From the NCBI GenBank assembly GCA_035534455.1, contig DATLRV010000014.1, forward strand, positions 1-19,448: DNA of 19,448 nucleotides, written 5' to 3'. This document shows, piece by piece, positions 1 to 7,802 of this stretch; position 1 is the stretch's first letter; the number at the start of each line of letters is the position of its first letter. This DNA is from JAJYVT01 sp035534455. Its GTDB lineage: Bacteria; Actinomycetota; Acidimicrobiia; Acidimicrobiales; RAAP-2. The position numbers and the translations under genes were made by a program. The notes below the pieces were generated by a model that saw nothing but the letters and a program-made list of their open reading frames with translations, had not been told where the DNA came from and ran no database searches.

Positions 1-112
1 ATCTCGGCCCGTCGCAGACCTCCACGACGAGCGCGAGCGTGGCGCCGTCGGGGGAGACCGCGAGGTCCTCGATCTTTTCGACCTGGGCGAGGACGTCAGG
101 GGTGATCTTCAC
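1..112 (-). CDS. S9-type peptidase / beta-propeller protein, N-terminal fragment
   Basis: This is a partial gene: only the first 37 codons lie in the window, and it continues past position 1. It starts at a GTG (112-110), the only start codon in the frame after an upstream in-frame TGA, with GGAAGG nine bases before it. The N-terminus has no signal peptide. It contains an IEDLAVSPDGATLALVVE stretch, the 'SPDG' strand repeat seen in TolB-like and WD40-like propellers, including the propeller at the start of S9 (prolyl oligopeptidase/acylaminoacyl-peptidase) enzymes. It begins 31 nt after the stop of the ABC ATPase gene on the same strand, so it is probably cotranscribed. A cytosolic peptidase would fit a dipeptide/oligopeptide-type importer. 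The family call rests on one propeller blade; another propeller protein is possible. Confidence 0.5.
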   Translation of the reverse strand, partial: MKITPDVLAQVEKIEDLAVSPDGATLALVVEVCDGPR

Positions 113-143
113 GCGCCCGCACCTTCCCGCGCTTCACGCACGA

Positions 144-1211
144 CTAGTAGACGGGCACCTCGATCTGCTCGACCACTCCGGCTTCGCCCACCCGATGGCA
201 CAGCGCGACGTGCGTCCCACTCACCTTGAAGTCGACCGGCACCTCGACACTGCACCGGTCGACCGCCACGGGACAGCGCGGGTGGAAGCGGCACCCGCTC
301 GGCACCGATGCGAGAGACGGCACCTCCCCGGAGATGAGGGTGCGCTCGCGCTGCTTCGCCGCCCGGGGGTCGGCCCTGAGCACCGACCCGAGAAGCGACC
401 TGGTGTAGGGATGCCTGGGTGACTCGAAGACTTCGTCGACGGTACCGGACTCGACCACCTTCCCGAGGTACATGACCACCACCCGGTCTGCGACGCTGCG
501 CACGACCTCGAGATCGTGCGAGATCAGGACGTAGCCGACGCCGAACTCCTCCTTCAAACGTCGGAGCAGGTCGAGGATCTGCCCCTGCACCGACACGTCG
601 AGCGCCGAGAGCGGCTCGTCTGCGACGATCAGGTCGGGCTCGACCGTGATGGCCTTCGCGATGGCCACCCGCTGGCGTTGCCCGCCACTCAGTTCGTGCG
701 GGAACCGCTCCAAGAAGAGCCGCGGGGGCGTGAGCTCGACTTCGCGGAGGATCTGCTGCACCCGGTGGTTGAACGCGCTGGGCGCGAGCTTGCCGCCCCA
801 GAGGCGGACGATGTCCCCGATGATGCGGTGGACCTGCATTCGGGGATTGAGCGACGAGAGGGGGTCCTGGAAGACGACCTGCACCGCCTTGTGGAACTTC
901 TCCTGGTCCTGGCGGGACAGCTTGCGGATGTCCTTGCCGCGGAATTCGATGGCGCCGCCGGCAGGCTTCATCAGTCCGAGGAGGAGCCGCGCGAGCGTGG
1001 TCTTCCCGCAGCCGCTCTCCCCCACGATCGCGAGCGTCTCGTTCGGAAAGATCTCGACCGTGACGTCGTCGACCGCCCGGACCTTGACGGTCTTGCGTCC
1101 GAACACGCCGACGTCGCCCGCCTGCGTGTAGACGCAGCTCACACCCCTCGCCGCCAGCACCGGCGCACTGGGCGCGGAGGCGCGAGACGGGTCTTTCTCG
1201 ACGACGGTCAT
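144..1211 (-). CDS. Dipeptide/oligopeptide ABC transporter ATP-binding protein (DppF/OppF type)
   Basis: One of two ATPases powering the importer encoded at 144-4310; it is a 355-residue cytoplasmic protein. Visible motifs are a Walker A GESGCGKTT at residues 64-72, a Q-loop (VVFQDPLSSLNP), the ABC signature LSGGQRQR near residue 176, Walker B LIVADEPLSALD near 200, and the switch-histidine segment LISHDLE. The C-terminal tail GCRFHPRCPVAVDRC is the Cys-rich oligopeptide-transporter domain that can hold an Fe-S cluster in this family. Length and the KVRAVDDV lead-in fit the DppF/OppF subgroup. Its ATG overlaps the preceding ATPase stop in an ATGA, which implies translational coupling. Transport class is certain; the substrate is not, since Dpp/Opp/Gsi-type systems carry peptides, glutathione, nickel chelates and other compounds. 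Confidence 0.95.
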   Translation of the reverse strand: MTVVEKDPSRASAPSAPVLAARGVSCVYTQAGDVGVFGRKTVKVRAVDDVTVEIFPNETLAIVGESGCGKTTLARLLLGLMKPAGGAIEFRGKDIRKLSRQDQEKFHKAVQVVFQDPLSSLNPRMQVHRIIGDIVRLWGGKLAPSAFNHRVQQILREVELTPPRLFLERFPHELSGGQRQRVAIAKAITVEPDLIVADEPLSALDVSVQGQILDLLRRLKEEFGVGYVLISHDLEVVRSVADRVVVMYLGKVVESGTVDEVFESPRHPYTRSLLGSVLRADPRAAKQRERTLISGEVPSLASVPSGCRFHPRCPVAVDRCSVEVPVDFKVSGTHVALCHRVGEAGVVEQIEVPVY

Positions 1212-2293
1212 CTCACGACCGCTCGACTTGCAGGCGCATCGTCACCTCTATGTTGGGGGCCTTTGTTGGAAGCCGCCCTGTCCGCGGGGGAGTCCTCGAG
1301 TACGCATCGGGCTGCGCGTCCGTCGGTGCGCACGCGTAGAGGCTGCTCGTCGCGGCATACCTCCGACGCGTGGGGACAGCGCGGCATGAACCGGCACCCC
1401 GACCCGAGCATGCTCAGGTCCGGGATCGAGCCCTTGAGCACCTCCTCGCCTTCGTGGCGCTTGTGCGGGAGGCTGTTGAGCAGCATGCGCGTGTAGGGGT
1501 GCCTCGGGTCCTCGAACAGGCTCATCGTGTCCGCCGCCTCCACGATCTCGCCGGCGTACATGACGTACACCCGGTCGCACATCTCGGCGATGACGCCAAG
1601 GTCGTGGGTGATCAGCAGGATCGCCATGCCGCGCTCCTGGTGCAGGTGCTTGAGGGTGCGCAGCACCTGTGCCTGCACGGTCACGTCGAGCGCCGTGGTC
1701 GGCTCGTCTGCGATCAGGAGCTTCGGGTTGGAGGCGAGTGCGAGGGCGATCATCGCGCGCTGCTTCATGCCCCCGCTCAACTGGTGCGGGTAGCGACGCT
1801 CGATGCCCAGCCCGGGCGGAAGACCAGCCTGGGCGAGGAGCGCCTTGATGCGATCCTCCACCTCCATACGCCCGAGCCCGCTCGGAAGGGCCTCGGCGAT
1901 CTGGGTGCCGATCCGCATGGTCGGGTTGAGGTAGCTCGTCGGCTCCTGGAAGATCATCGAGACCCGCCCGCGCCGGGCCCGGCGCAGCTCTTTGGAGGGC
2001 AACCCGAGCATCTCGGTGCCGTCGAGCACGACTTCGCCGTCGCAGCACTTCAGTCGCACGGTGGGCAACAGACCGACGATCGTGCGGGCGACCATCGTCT
2101 TGCCCGACCCCGACTCGCCGACGAGCCCGACGCACTCCCCCGCCCCGACCTCGAGATTCACATTGTCCGCGGCCTTCACCACCCGGTCACGGACGTTCAG
2201 GTGAACCGTCAGGCCGCGGACCTCGAGCAGTTTCGCATCGTCCTCTGCCGCAGTCGACGAGAAGGTGGACGTGTCTGCGCTCGTGGAGCTCAC
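1208..2293 (-). CDS. Dipeptide/oligopeptide ABC transporter ATP-binding protein (DppD/OppD type)
   Basis: The second ATPase of the importer, 361 residues. Walker A GESGSGKT lies at residues 59-66, followed by a Q-loop (MIFQEPTSYLNP), the signature LSGGMKQR, Walker B LLIADEPTTALD and the H-loop LLITHDLG. A C-terminal GCRFMPRCPHASEVC segment is the oligopeptide-transporter extension. The start is a GTG at 2293 in a GTGA overlap with the stop of the upstream permease; an AAGG lies about nine bases before it. The open frame continues upstream to 2977, but that part is antisense-like low-complexity sequence within the permease gene, so the GTG is the credible start. The first 20 residues are a Ser/Thr-rich tail with no domain. 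It pairs with the DppF-type ATPase downstream to form a heterodimer. Confidence 0.94.
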   Translation of the reverse strand: MSSTSADTSTFSSTAAEDDAKLLEVRGLTVHLNVRDRVVKAADNVNLEVGAGECVGLVGESGSGKTMVARTIVGLLPTVRLKCCDGEVVLDGTEMLGLPSKELRRARRGRVSMIFQEPTSYLNPTMRIGTQIAEALPSGLGRMEVEDRIKALLAQAGLPPGLGIERRYPHQLSGGMKQRAMIALALASNPKLLIADEPTTALDVTVQAQVLRTLKHLHQERGMAILLITHDLGVIAEMCDRVYVMYAGEIVEAADTMSLFEDPRHPYTRMLLNSLPHKRHEGEEVLKGSIPDLSMLGSGCRFMPRCPHASEVCRDEQPLRVRTDGRAARCVLEDSPADRAASNKGPQHRGDDAPASRAVVR

Positions 2294-3345
2294 GGGCTCG
2301 ACCTTTCGATCAGCGGTTCCGACAGGGTCGGCTCGATGATCCCCGTCGGTGCGACGAGCCGCGTCGCCATGCGGCGTCCGAGGGAGAGGGCCGAGACCCG
2401 TGGGGATCGTGGGTTCATGACCTCGTTCATCGCGTGGCCGAGGAAATTGAAGGACAGCACGGCGAGCAGGATCCCGATCCCGGGGAAGACGCTCAGCCAC
2501 GGGTCCGTCGTCAGGTAGCTCTGCGCGTTTGTGAGCATGGTGCCCCAACTCGGCAACGCCGGGTCGCCCAGACCGAGGAAGGCGAGGCCGGAGTAGAGGA
2601 GGATCGCGGAGCCCGCGTCGAGGCTGACCTGGACGATCACCGGCGCGATGGCGTTCGGCAGGATCTCTTTGAACACAATGTGCGGCCACCGGAAACCGTG
2701 CACCCTTGCCCCCTGGACGAAGTCCCGTTCTCGCAAGGTGAGGAATTGCGACCGTGCGATGCGGGCCTCCTGGGGCCAGAGGGACAGGGAGATGATGACG
2801 ATGATGTACACCAGGTTCTCGCCCAGCAGGGCCACCATGACCACGGCCAGGATGAGCGTCGGCACCACCATGAAGAGCTCGGCGATGCGCATCAGCACGG
2901 CGTCGGTCGCCCCGCCGAGGTAGCCGGCCAGCCCTCCGAAGACGGAGCCGAGCACGAGGGCGATCAATCCCGAGCACGCACCGACCAACAGGGACACGCG
3001 GGCCCCGTAGATGAATGTGCTGAGGACGTCCGCGCCGATCGCGTCGGTTCCGAAGACGAAGTGCCCGAAGGGCGGAGCGAGCGCCGGGCCGGCGATGTCG
3101 CCGGGGATGTACGGGGAGATCACCGGTGCCAGGAGCGCCATGAGCGTCAAGGCCCCGATCAGGACGACGGCGGCGATGCCGAACTGCGTGCGGAAGAAGC
3201 GGCGGATCCAGCTCAGCACCCCCTGCATCCGGCCGGGCGGTGTGTAGGTCTCCTCCGCTGACCCGGCGCCTCCCTGGGTGTACCTCGACCCCGCGACCCC
3301 CTCGAGGGCGAGGGCTTCGGCGATGGGTGCTTCGTCGATGGCCAT
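2290..3345 (-). CDS. ABC transporter permease (DppC/OppC type)
   Basis: Inner-membrane permease of the importer, 351 residues. The N-terminus is a cytosolic tail of about 50 residues, longer than usual for DppC. It is followed by a first membrane segment (IAAVVLIGALTLMALLAPV), the conserved FGTDAIGADVLS/YGARVSLLVG region, and further membrane segments. The EAA loop that docks onto the ATPase is seen as HGFRWPHIVFKEILPNAIAP. The start ATG at 3345 shares one base with the stop of the partner permease (TGATG), so the two are coupled. The same frame stays open to 4362, but upstream of 3345 it only shadows the partner gene. It acts with the DppB-type permease as the transmembrane heterodimer. Confidence 0.94.
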   Translation of the reverse strand: MAIDEAPIAEALALEGVAGSRYTQGGAGSAEETYTPPGRMQGVLSWIRRFFRTQFGIAAVVLIGALTLMALLAPVISPYIPGDIAGPALAPPFGHFVFGTDAIGADVLSTFIYGARVSLLVGACSGLIALVLGSVFGGLAGYLGGATDAVLMRIAELFMVVPTLILAVVMVALLGENLVYIIVIISLSLWPQEARIARSQFLTLRERDFVQGARVHGFRWPHIVFKEILPNAIAPVIVQVSLDAGSAILLYSGLAFLGLGDPALPSWGTMLTNAQSYLTTDPWLSVFPGIGILLAVLSFNFLGHAMNEVMNPRSPRVSALSLGRRMATRLVAPTGIIEPTLSEPLIERSSP

Positions 3346-4310
3346 CAGGTCACCCTGATCCGTGGGTCGAGCGCGCCGTAGATGAGGTCGGTCACAAGGT
3401 TGACGACGATGATGATGGCCGCCGCCATCATCGTGAGCGCGATGATCGTCTGGTTTGTCCGGCGTGTGATCGAGAGGATCAGAAGGTTGCCGATTCCCGG
3501 CCAGCCGAAGACGCGCTCGATGAGGATCGTGCCCGCCATCGACGTGCCGAAGCTGTACCCGATGACGGTGATGACCGGCAACAGCGAGTTGCGCAGCACG
3601 TGGCGGCGCACGATCTGGCCCCCCGAGAGCCCCTTCAGCTCGGCCGTCACGATGTAGTCGTTCCCGAGGGTCTCCAGGGCGCTCTGCTGCTGGACCCTCG
3701 TGATGTTCGCGAGCGCGGGGATGCTGAGCGCGAGCACCGGGAGGGTGAGGTATTGGAGGCGCTGCAGGATGCCTCCGAAGCCGGAGGCCGCGCCGTAGAG
3801 CGGGGACATGCCCGACACGGGGAACAGCTTCAGCTTGAGCGCGAAGACGACGATGAGGATCTGGCCCATCCAGAAGGTCGGGATGGCGAAGCCGGTGATG
3901 ACGCCCATGCTCACCGCCCCGTCGACGAACCTGCCCCGGATGAGCATCGGCAGGAAGCCGAGGAAGATCCCGACCACCATCGACAGGATCGTCCCGCAGA
4001 CCACCAGCAACAGCGTGTTGGGGAGGGCGCTGAAGATGAGCGACGTCACCGCGGTGTGGCTGCCGAACGAGTACCCCAGGTTGCCGTGCAGCATGTTCCA
4101 GAGCCAGTACACGAAACGCTCGGGGAGCGACTGGTCCAGGTGGTACTCCTGGACGATGATGCGCCGGTACTCCGGCGGGACCGGGTACCGACCGACGATG
4201 GCCTGGATCGGGCTCCCCGGCGTCAGCTGCAGCAGCAGGAACATCAAGAAGAGCACGCCCAGGAAGAGCGGTATCGCCTGGACGAGCCGACGGAGCGCGT
4301 ACAGGATCAT
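3345..4310 (-). CDS. ABC transporter permease (DppB/OppB type)
   Basis: First gene of the importer operon, 321 residues. It begins MILYALRRLVQAIPLFLGVL, the amphipathic start and first membrane helix typical of DppB. A periplasmic loop with PGSPIQAIVGRYPVPPEY follows, then several membrane segments, and the EAA loop LKGLSGGQIVRRHVLRNSLL near residue 210. The C-terminus IYGALDPRIRVT is the usual YAxLDPRIR ending. I chose ATG 4310 because GGAG (4318-4321) sits seven bases upstream. A GTG at 4334 would add eight residues (MPGARSRL) but has no clear ribosome binding site. No substrate-binding protein gene lies between it and its promoter region, nor anywhere else in the window, so this partner must be encoded elsewhere. 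Confidence 0.94.
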   Translation of the reverse strand: MILYALRRLVQAIPLFLGVLFLMFLLLQLTPGSPIQAIVGRYPVPPEYRRIIVQEYHLDQSLPERFVYWLWNMLHGNLGYSFGSHTAVTSLIFSALPNTLLLVVCGTILSMVVGIFLGFLPMLIRGRFVDGAVSMGVITGFAIPTFWMGQILIVVFALKLKLFPVSGMSPLYGAASGFGGILQRLQYLTLPVLALSIPALANITRVQQQSALETLGNDYIVTAELKGLSGGQIVRRHVLRNSLLPVITVIGYSFGTSMAGTILIERVFGWPGIGNLLILSITRRTNQTIIALTMMAAAIIIVVNLVTDLIYGALDPRIRVT

Positions 4311-4317
4311 GAGACGG

Positions 4318-4321
4318 CTCC
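4318..4321 (-). promoter_or_regulatory. Ribosome binding site of the DppB-type permease
   Basis: GGAG seven bases before ATG 4310 on the minus strand. It decides the start over the in-frame GTG at 4334. Confidence 0.55.
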
Positions 4322-4361
4322 GAGCGCCGGGCACGTCGACTTGGAGATCCCACGCGCGACA

Positions 4362-4394
4362 TGAGCTGAGCGCACGCTTCCCCCCTTCAGCTCA
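4362..4394 (-). promoter_or_regulatory. Leader hairpin upstream of the importer operon
   Basis: A perfect 8-bp inverted repeat: TGAGCTGA at 4362-4369 and TCAGCTCA at 4387-4394, with a 17-nt loop containing a run of six G on the minus strand. If the promoter proposed at 4412-4440 is right, the hairpin lies in the 5' leader about 50 nt before the permease start. It could be an mRNA structure or a dimeric-repressor operator. No uridine run follows, so it is not an obvious intrinsic terminator. Confidence 0.4.
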
Positions 4395-4411
4395 GTTTCG
4401 ATAACATGTTT

Positions 4412-4440
4412 TGTATACCGCGGTCGGTCGTGGCCCGCAA
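4412..4440 (-). promoter_or_regulatory. Candidate sigma70-type promoter for the ABC importer operon
   Basis: On the minus strand TTGCGG (4440-4435) is followed after exactly 17 bases by TATACA (4417-4412). It lies at the edge of a short AT-rich block (about 4394-4417) that stands out in G+C-rich surroundings. The palindrome AACATGTT (4403-4410) falls near the expected transcription start and could be an operator. The -10 lacks the usual final T, so this is a candidate only. The rest of the 289-bp gap (4311-4599) holds no convincing gene. Confidence 0.35.
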
Positions 4441-4599
4441 GACCTTTCCGCGGATCGAGGGGAGCGTCGTGCGGCGCACCGTCCCCCCCACCTGGTGGCG
4501 CGTTGCCTCGCCCATCGGCGGCACCGTCCTTCCTGGTCCTCCGGCCGAACCTGTCCCTGTCCATTGGTCGCACTGGCTTCCTGCCGATCCCTCGCACGG

Positions 4600-5484
4600 T
4601 CATGCTTTCGATCCCATTCGATCCGTCAGGCGGCCCCTCGCGCGGAGGAGCGCACGCAGGGTCACTTCGCGGACGAGCTCACGACGGGTGGGCGCGCTGC
4701 AGTGCACGTCGCCTCCGGTCGTGCAGCACCGGGCGGACGCGTCAGCCGCGATCCCCAGCTCGGCGTCGGCGAGGCCGGAGTCTGCGAGGGCGCGCTCCGC
4801 GTCGGGAACCCGCGTCGGCGTGGGTCCCACCCCGCCGATCGCCACCCGGCACCATGAGCAGCGGCCGTCCACGAGTGCCAAGCCGACGAAGGCCGACACG
4901 AGCGCGAAGTCGCCGTGCCGCTCGCTGAACTCCTCGAACGCCGACACCGCCCCGTCGGGCGGTGGGTCCAGGGAGACGCGGGTGAGGAGCTCGTCGGGCG
5001 CCACCGCCGTCGTGAACGGCCCCAAGAAGAAGTCGTCGACCTCCACACTGCGCTCTCCGGCGGGTCCGACCAGTGCGAAGCGGGCGCCGAAGCCGACGCA
5101 CAGAAGCGGAAGCTCGGCGGCGGGATCGGCGTGCGCGATGCTCCCGCCGACGGTGCCCCGGACGCGGGTCGGGTAGTGGCCGACACGGGGCATCGCATCG
5201 GTGATCGCCTGCCACCGCGCACCCAGATTGGTCGCCTCGAGGGCAACTTGGCGAAAGAGCGCGCCGATGCACAGCGCTCCGTCTGCCTCCTCGCGCACGA
5301 ACGCCAGCTCCTCGAGGGGATTGACGTCCACGAGGAGTGCGGGACGGGCGAGCCGGAAGTTGAGGAGCGGTACGAGGCTTTGGCCGCCGGCCAGCACCTT
5401 GGCGTCCTCGCCGGCCTCGGAAAGGAGGGTCACGGCATCGGCTGGCGTCGCACAGCGCGCGTACCGGAAGGGCGGCGGCTTCAT
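4600..5484 (-). CDS. Molybdenum hydroxylase FAD-binding (medium) subunit, CoxM/CutM family
   Basis: The FAD subunit of a three-subunit xanthine-oxidase-family hydroxylase, 294 residues, the normal length for stand-alone medium subunits. The two FAD-binding motifs are present: AGGQSL at residues 32-37 and TVGGSIAHADPAAE at 112-125. The N-terminus FRYARCATPADAVTLL matches the family start (FxYxxPxSxxEAxxLL). It passes electrons from the 2Fe-2S subunit to FAD and then to an acceptor. Its ATG overlaps the stop of the large subunit in an ATGA. It is the last gene of the six-gene minus-strand series starting at 13076; 289 bp separate it from the importer operon. Confidence 0.94.
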   Translation of the reverse strand: MKPPPFRYARCATPADAVTLLSEAGEDAKVLAGGQSLVPLLNFRLARPALLVDVNPLEELAFVREEADGALCIGALFRQVALEATNLGARWQAITDAMPRVGHYPTRVRGTVGGSIAHADPAAELPLLCVGFGARFALVGPAGERSVEVDDFFLGPFTTAVAPDELLTRVSLDPPPDGAVSAFEEFSERHGDFALVSAFVGLALVDGRCSWCRVAIGGVGPTPTRVPDAERALADSGLADAELGIAADASARCCTTGGDVHCSAPTRRELVREVTLRALLRARGRLTDRMGSKA

Positions 5485-7802
5485 CCGGCACCCACCTGGG
5501 AGGGCTGGACGCTCATGGGCGCGTCGCTGCCGCGAAGCAGGGCGCGTATCCGGTCGGCGGTGAACGGCGACGACCTCACGATCACGCCGTCAGGAGCGAG
5601 CGCGTCGGCCACGGCGTTCGCGACCGCGGCGAGCGTGCCGATGATGCCGGCCTCCCCCGCGCCCTTCGCGCCGACGAGATTGCCCGAGCTCGGGTGTTCC
5701 GACCACGAGGACTGCACCGTCGGGAGCTCGCAGAGGGTCGGGATCATATAGTCCATGAAGGACGTCGACAGTGGCTGGCCCTGATCGTCGTAGGCCAGGT
5801 CTTCGAGCAGCGCTCCCCCGAGTCCCTGGGCCGCACCGCCGTCGAGCTGGCCACGGACGATGAGCGGGTTGACGGCCCGCCCCACGTCGTAGTGGCCCAG
5901 GTAGCGCTCGACCGTCACCTTTCCCGTCGGCCTGTCGACCGACACGACCGCCACGGCACTGCCGAAGGAGAAGTCGACGTGTGTCGACTCGAACGTCGCC
6001 GCCGCCTCGCAGCCGAGCGCCGCCAGCGCCACCGACCGGCCGTTCCCGGTGACGACCTCGTCACCCTCGACGGTCACCTCGCCGTCGTTCACGCCGAGCA
6101 CATCGGCGCCCCGCGCCCGGGCGACCTCGTGCAACTTGCGGGCGGCCAGGATGAGTGCGCTGCCACCGAACGACGTCGTCCGGCTCGCGAACGCCCCGGT
6201 CCCGTCGGAGATCGAGTCGGTGTCGCGGTGATCGATGCGCACGCGATCGACATCGACCCCGAGCTCGTCCGCCAGGATCTGCGCGAGCGCCGTCTGCACC
6301 CCCTGCCCGATGGAGGAGACGCCGACGTACCCGGTGAACGTCCCGTCGGGCTCCGCGACGACGCGCGCCTGCTCGAACGGCCCTATGCCCCCCTGGTCGA
6401 AGAAGCACGCGACCCCGATGCCCACGGCCTCGCCGTCCTGACGACGCGCCGCCTGCGACCGGCGAAGCTCCTCGTACTCTGCCGCCACCAGCAGCTGGTC
6501 GAGCGCCGCGGGAAAGTCCCCGGAGTCGTAGACGAGCGGCTCACTGCCGGCACCGGTGTCCACCCGATAGGGAAGCGCGTCGGACCGGATGAGGTTCCTG
6601 CGCCGCAATTCCGGCGGATCCATCCCGAGCTCTGCCGCCACCAGATCGAGAGCGCGTTCCCGGGCGAACGTGGCCTCGACCTCCCCGGGGCCCCGGTAGG
6701 TGCCGAGCGGCGTCTTGTTGGTCAGCACGCTGACGAATTTCGTGGAGAAGCCCCGCCAGGGGTACGGCCCGGGCATGTGGATCCCCGCGAGCCTCGGCAC
6801 GGTGTGTCCGGTCGTCCGGACGTACGCCCCGAGAGAGCACCATCCCGTACTGCGGAAGCCGAGGAGGGTCCCGTCGTGGCGCGCCGCCATCGCCACCTCG
6901 ATCACCTGCTCGCGAGAGTGGTTCAACGCGACGAAGTTCTCGAGGCGGTCCTCCATCCACTTCACCGGTCGACGGAGTTGCACCGCCAACCACGGGATGA
7001 GGAAGTCCTCCGGGTAGAACTCCCCCCGGGGCCCGAAGCCGCCGCCGACGTCCGGCTCGACGAGCAGGACCCGATCGGGGGCGAGCTCCAGCAGGTCCGC
7101 CAGCACTCGCTTGTTGAAGTGCTTCACCTTCGTCGGGCCGTGGACCGTGAGACGGCCGCTGTCGTCGTCGAACTCCGCCAAGAGGCCCCTGGGCTCCATC
7201 GGGGCCGCCGAGTGGCGGTGGACGGAGAAGCGCTCGTGCACGAGGACATCGGCATGACGGAAGAGGTCGTCCACGTCCTCCCCGTGCGCGGTCTCGAACG
7301 TCGCGACCGCGTTGTCGGGGACCATGTCGAACAGCAGCGGTGCTCCGTGCCCCGGCACGGGATCCAGTTGGGGCGCCAGCTCCTCGACGTCGGCCCAGAC
7401 CGCCTCGGCGGCGTCCTCCGCCAGGTACGGGTCGACCGCGACGACGACCGCGATCGGCTCGCCGACGTAGCGCACCCTGTCGAGCGCCAGCGGCGTCTGA
7501 AGCGCGAACCGGTCGAGCTGCCCGGGCGAGAGGCGGATGGGGATCCTCTTCTCCGAGAGCCCCGGGATGTCGCTCCCCGAGACCACCGTGACAACTCCGG
7601 GCGCAGCGCGGGCTTCCTCGACGTGGACGGCGAGGAGGTTCGCGTGCGCGACCTGGCTGCGGACGATCCTTGCGTGCAGTTGGCCGGGCCGGTGGATGTC
7701 CCCGACATAACAGCCGTCCCCGCGGACGAGCCTGTCGTCCTCCACGCGCGGGAGCGCTAACCCGACCGACGGCGCCCGCGTGCGCACGAGGGCCGTGGTC
7801 AC
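5481..7802 (-). CDS. Molybdenum hydroxylase large subunit, molybdopterin-binding (CoxL/XdhA family)
   Basis: Catalytic subunit, 773 residues, binding molybdopterin cytosine dinucleotide in characterised relatives. In order: an N-terminal hammerhead domain with VRYVGEPIAVVVA near residue 115, the Moco-domain motif GGGFGPRGE near 254, TYRGPGEVEATFARERALD near 367, a Gln loop QGVQTALAQILADELG, and the C-terminal GAKGAGEAG (about 716) carrying the catalytic Glu. The active-site loop reads TYRGPGE, close to the AYRGAGR of form II and other hydroxylases, and not the AYxCSFR of true CO dehydrogenase. It therefore probably hydroxylates an organic substrate. The GTG start at 7802 makes a GTGA overlap with the small subunit; the frame open to 8090 upstream is shadow. 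The exact substrate cannot be read from sequence. Confidence 0.94.
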   Translation of the reverse strand: MTTALVRTRAPSVGLALPRVEDDRLVRGDGCYVGDIHRPGQLHARIVRSQVAHANLLAVHVEEARAAPGVVTVVSGSDIPGLSEKRIPIRLSPGQLDRFALQTPLALDRVRYVGEPIAVVVAVDPYLAEDAAEAVWADVEELAPQLDPVPGHGAPLLFDMVPDNAVATFETAHGEDVDDLFRHADVLVHERFSVHRHSAAPMEPRGLLAEFDDDSGRLTVHGPTKVKHFNKRVLADLLELAPDRVLLVEPDVGGGFGPRGEFYPEDFLIPWLAVQLRRPVKWMEDRLENFVALNHSREQVIEVAMAARHDGTLLGFRSTGWCSLGAYVRTTGHTVPRLAGIHMPGPYPWRGFSTKFVSVLTNKTPLGTYRGPGEVEATFARERALDLVAAELGMDPPELRRRNLIRSDALPYRVDTGAGSEPLVYDSGDFPAALDQLLVAAEYEELRRSQAARRQDGEAVGIGVACFFDQGGIGPFEQARVVAEPDGTFTGYVGVSSIGQGVQTALAQILADELGVDVDRVRIDHRDTDSISDGTGAFASRTTSFGGSALILAARKLHEVARARGADVLGVNDGEVTVEGDEVVTGNGRSVALAALGCEAAATFESTHVDFSFGSAVAVVSVDRPTGKVTVERYLGHYDVGRAVNPLIVRGQLDGGAAQGLGGALLEDLAYDDQGQPLSTSFMDYMIPTLCELPTVQSSWSEHPSSGNLVGAKGAGEAGIIGTLAAVANAVADALAPDGVIVRSSPFTADRIRALLRGSDAPMSVQPSQVGAG

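Noticed and set aside
4480..4515. CCACC/GGTGG element as a terminator after the FAD subunit gene
   Set aside because: The arms are separated by one base, which cannot form a hairpin, and no T-run follows.
4307..4603. A 98-codon minus-strand frame in the gap between the FAD subunit and the importer operon, with an ATGA overlap at 4600-4603
   Set aside because: The overlap looks like a coupled gene, but the protein is Arg/Gly/Pro-rich without structure and would overlap the permease start and cover the AT-rich promoter-like block. I treat the region as intergenic.
5694..7760. A 688-codon plus-strand open frame
   Set aside because: Antisense to the molybdopterin-binding subunit; the composition is low-complexity and no motif is seen.
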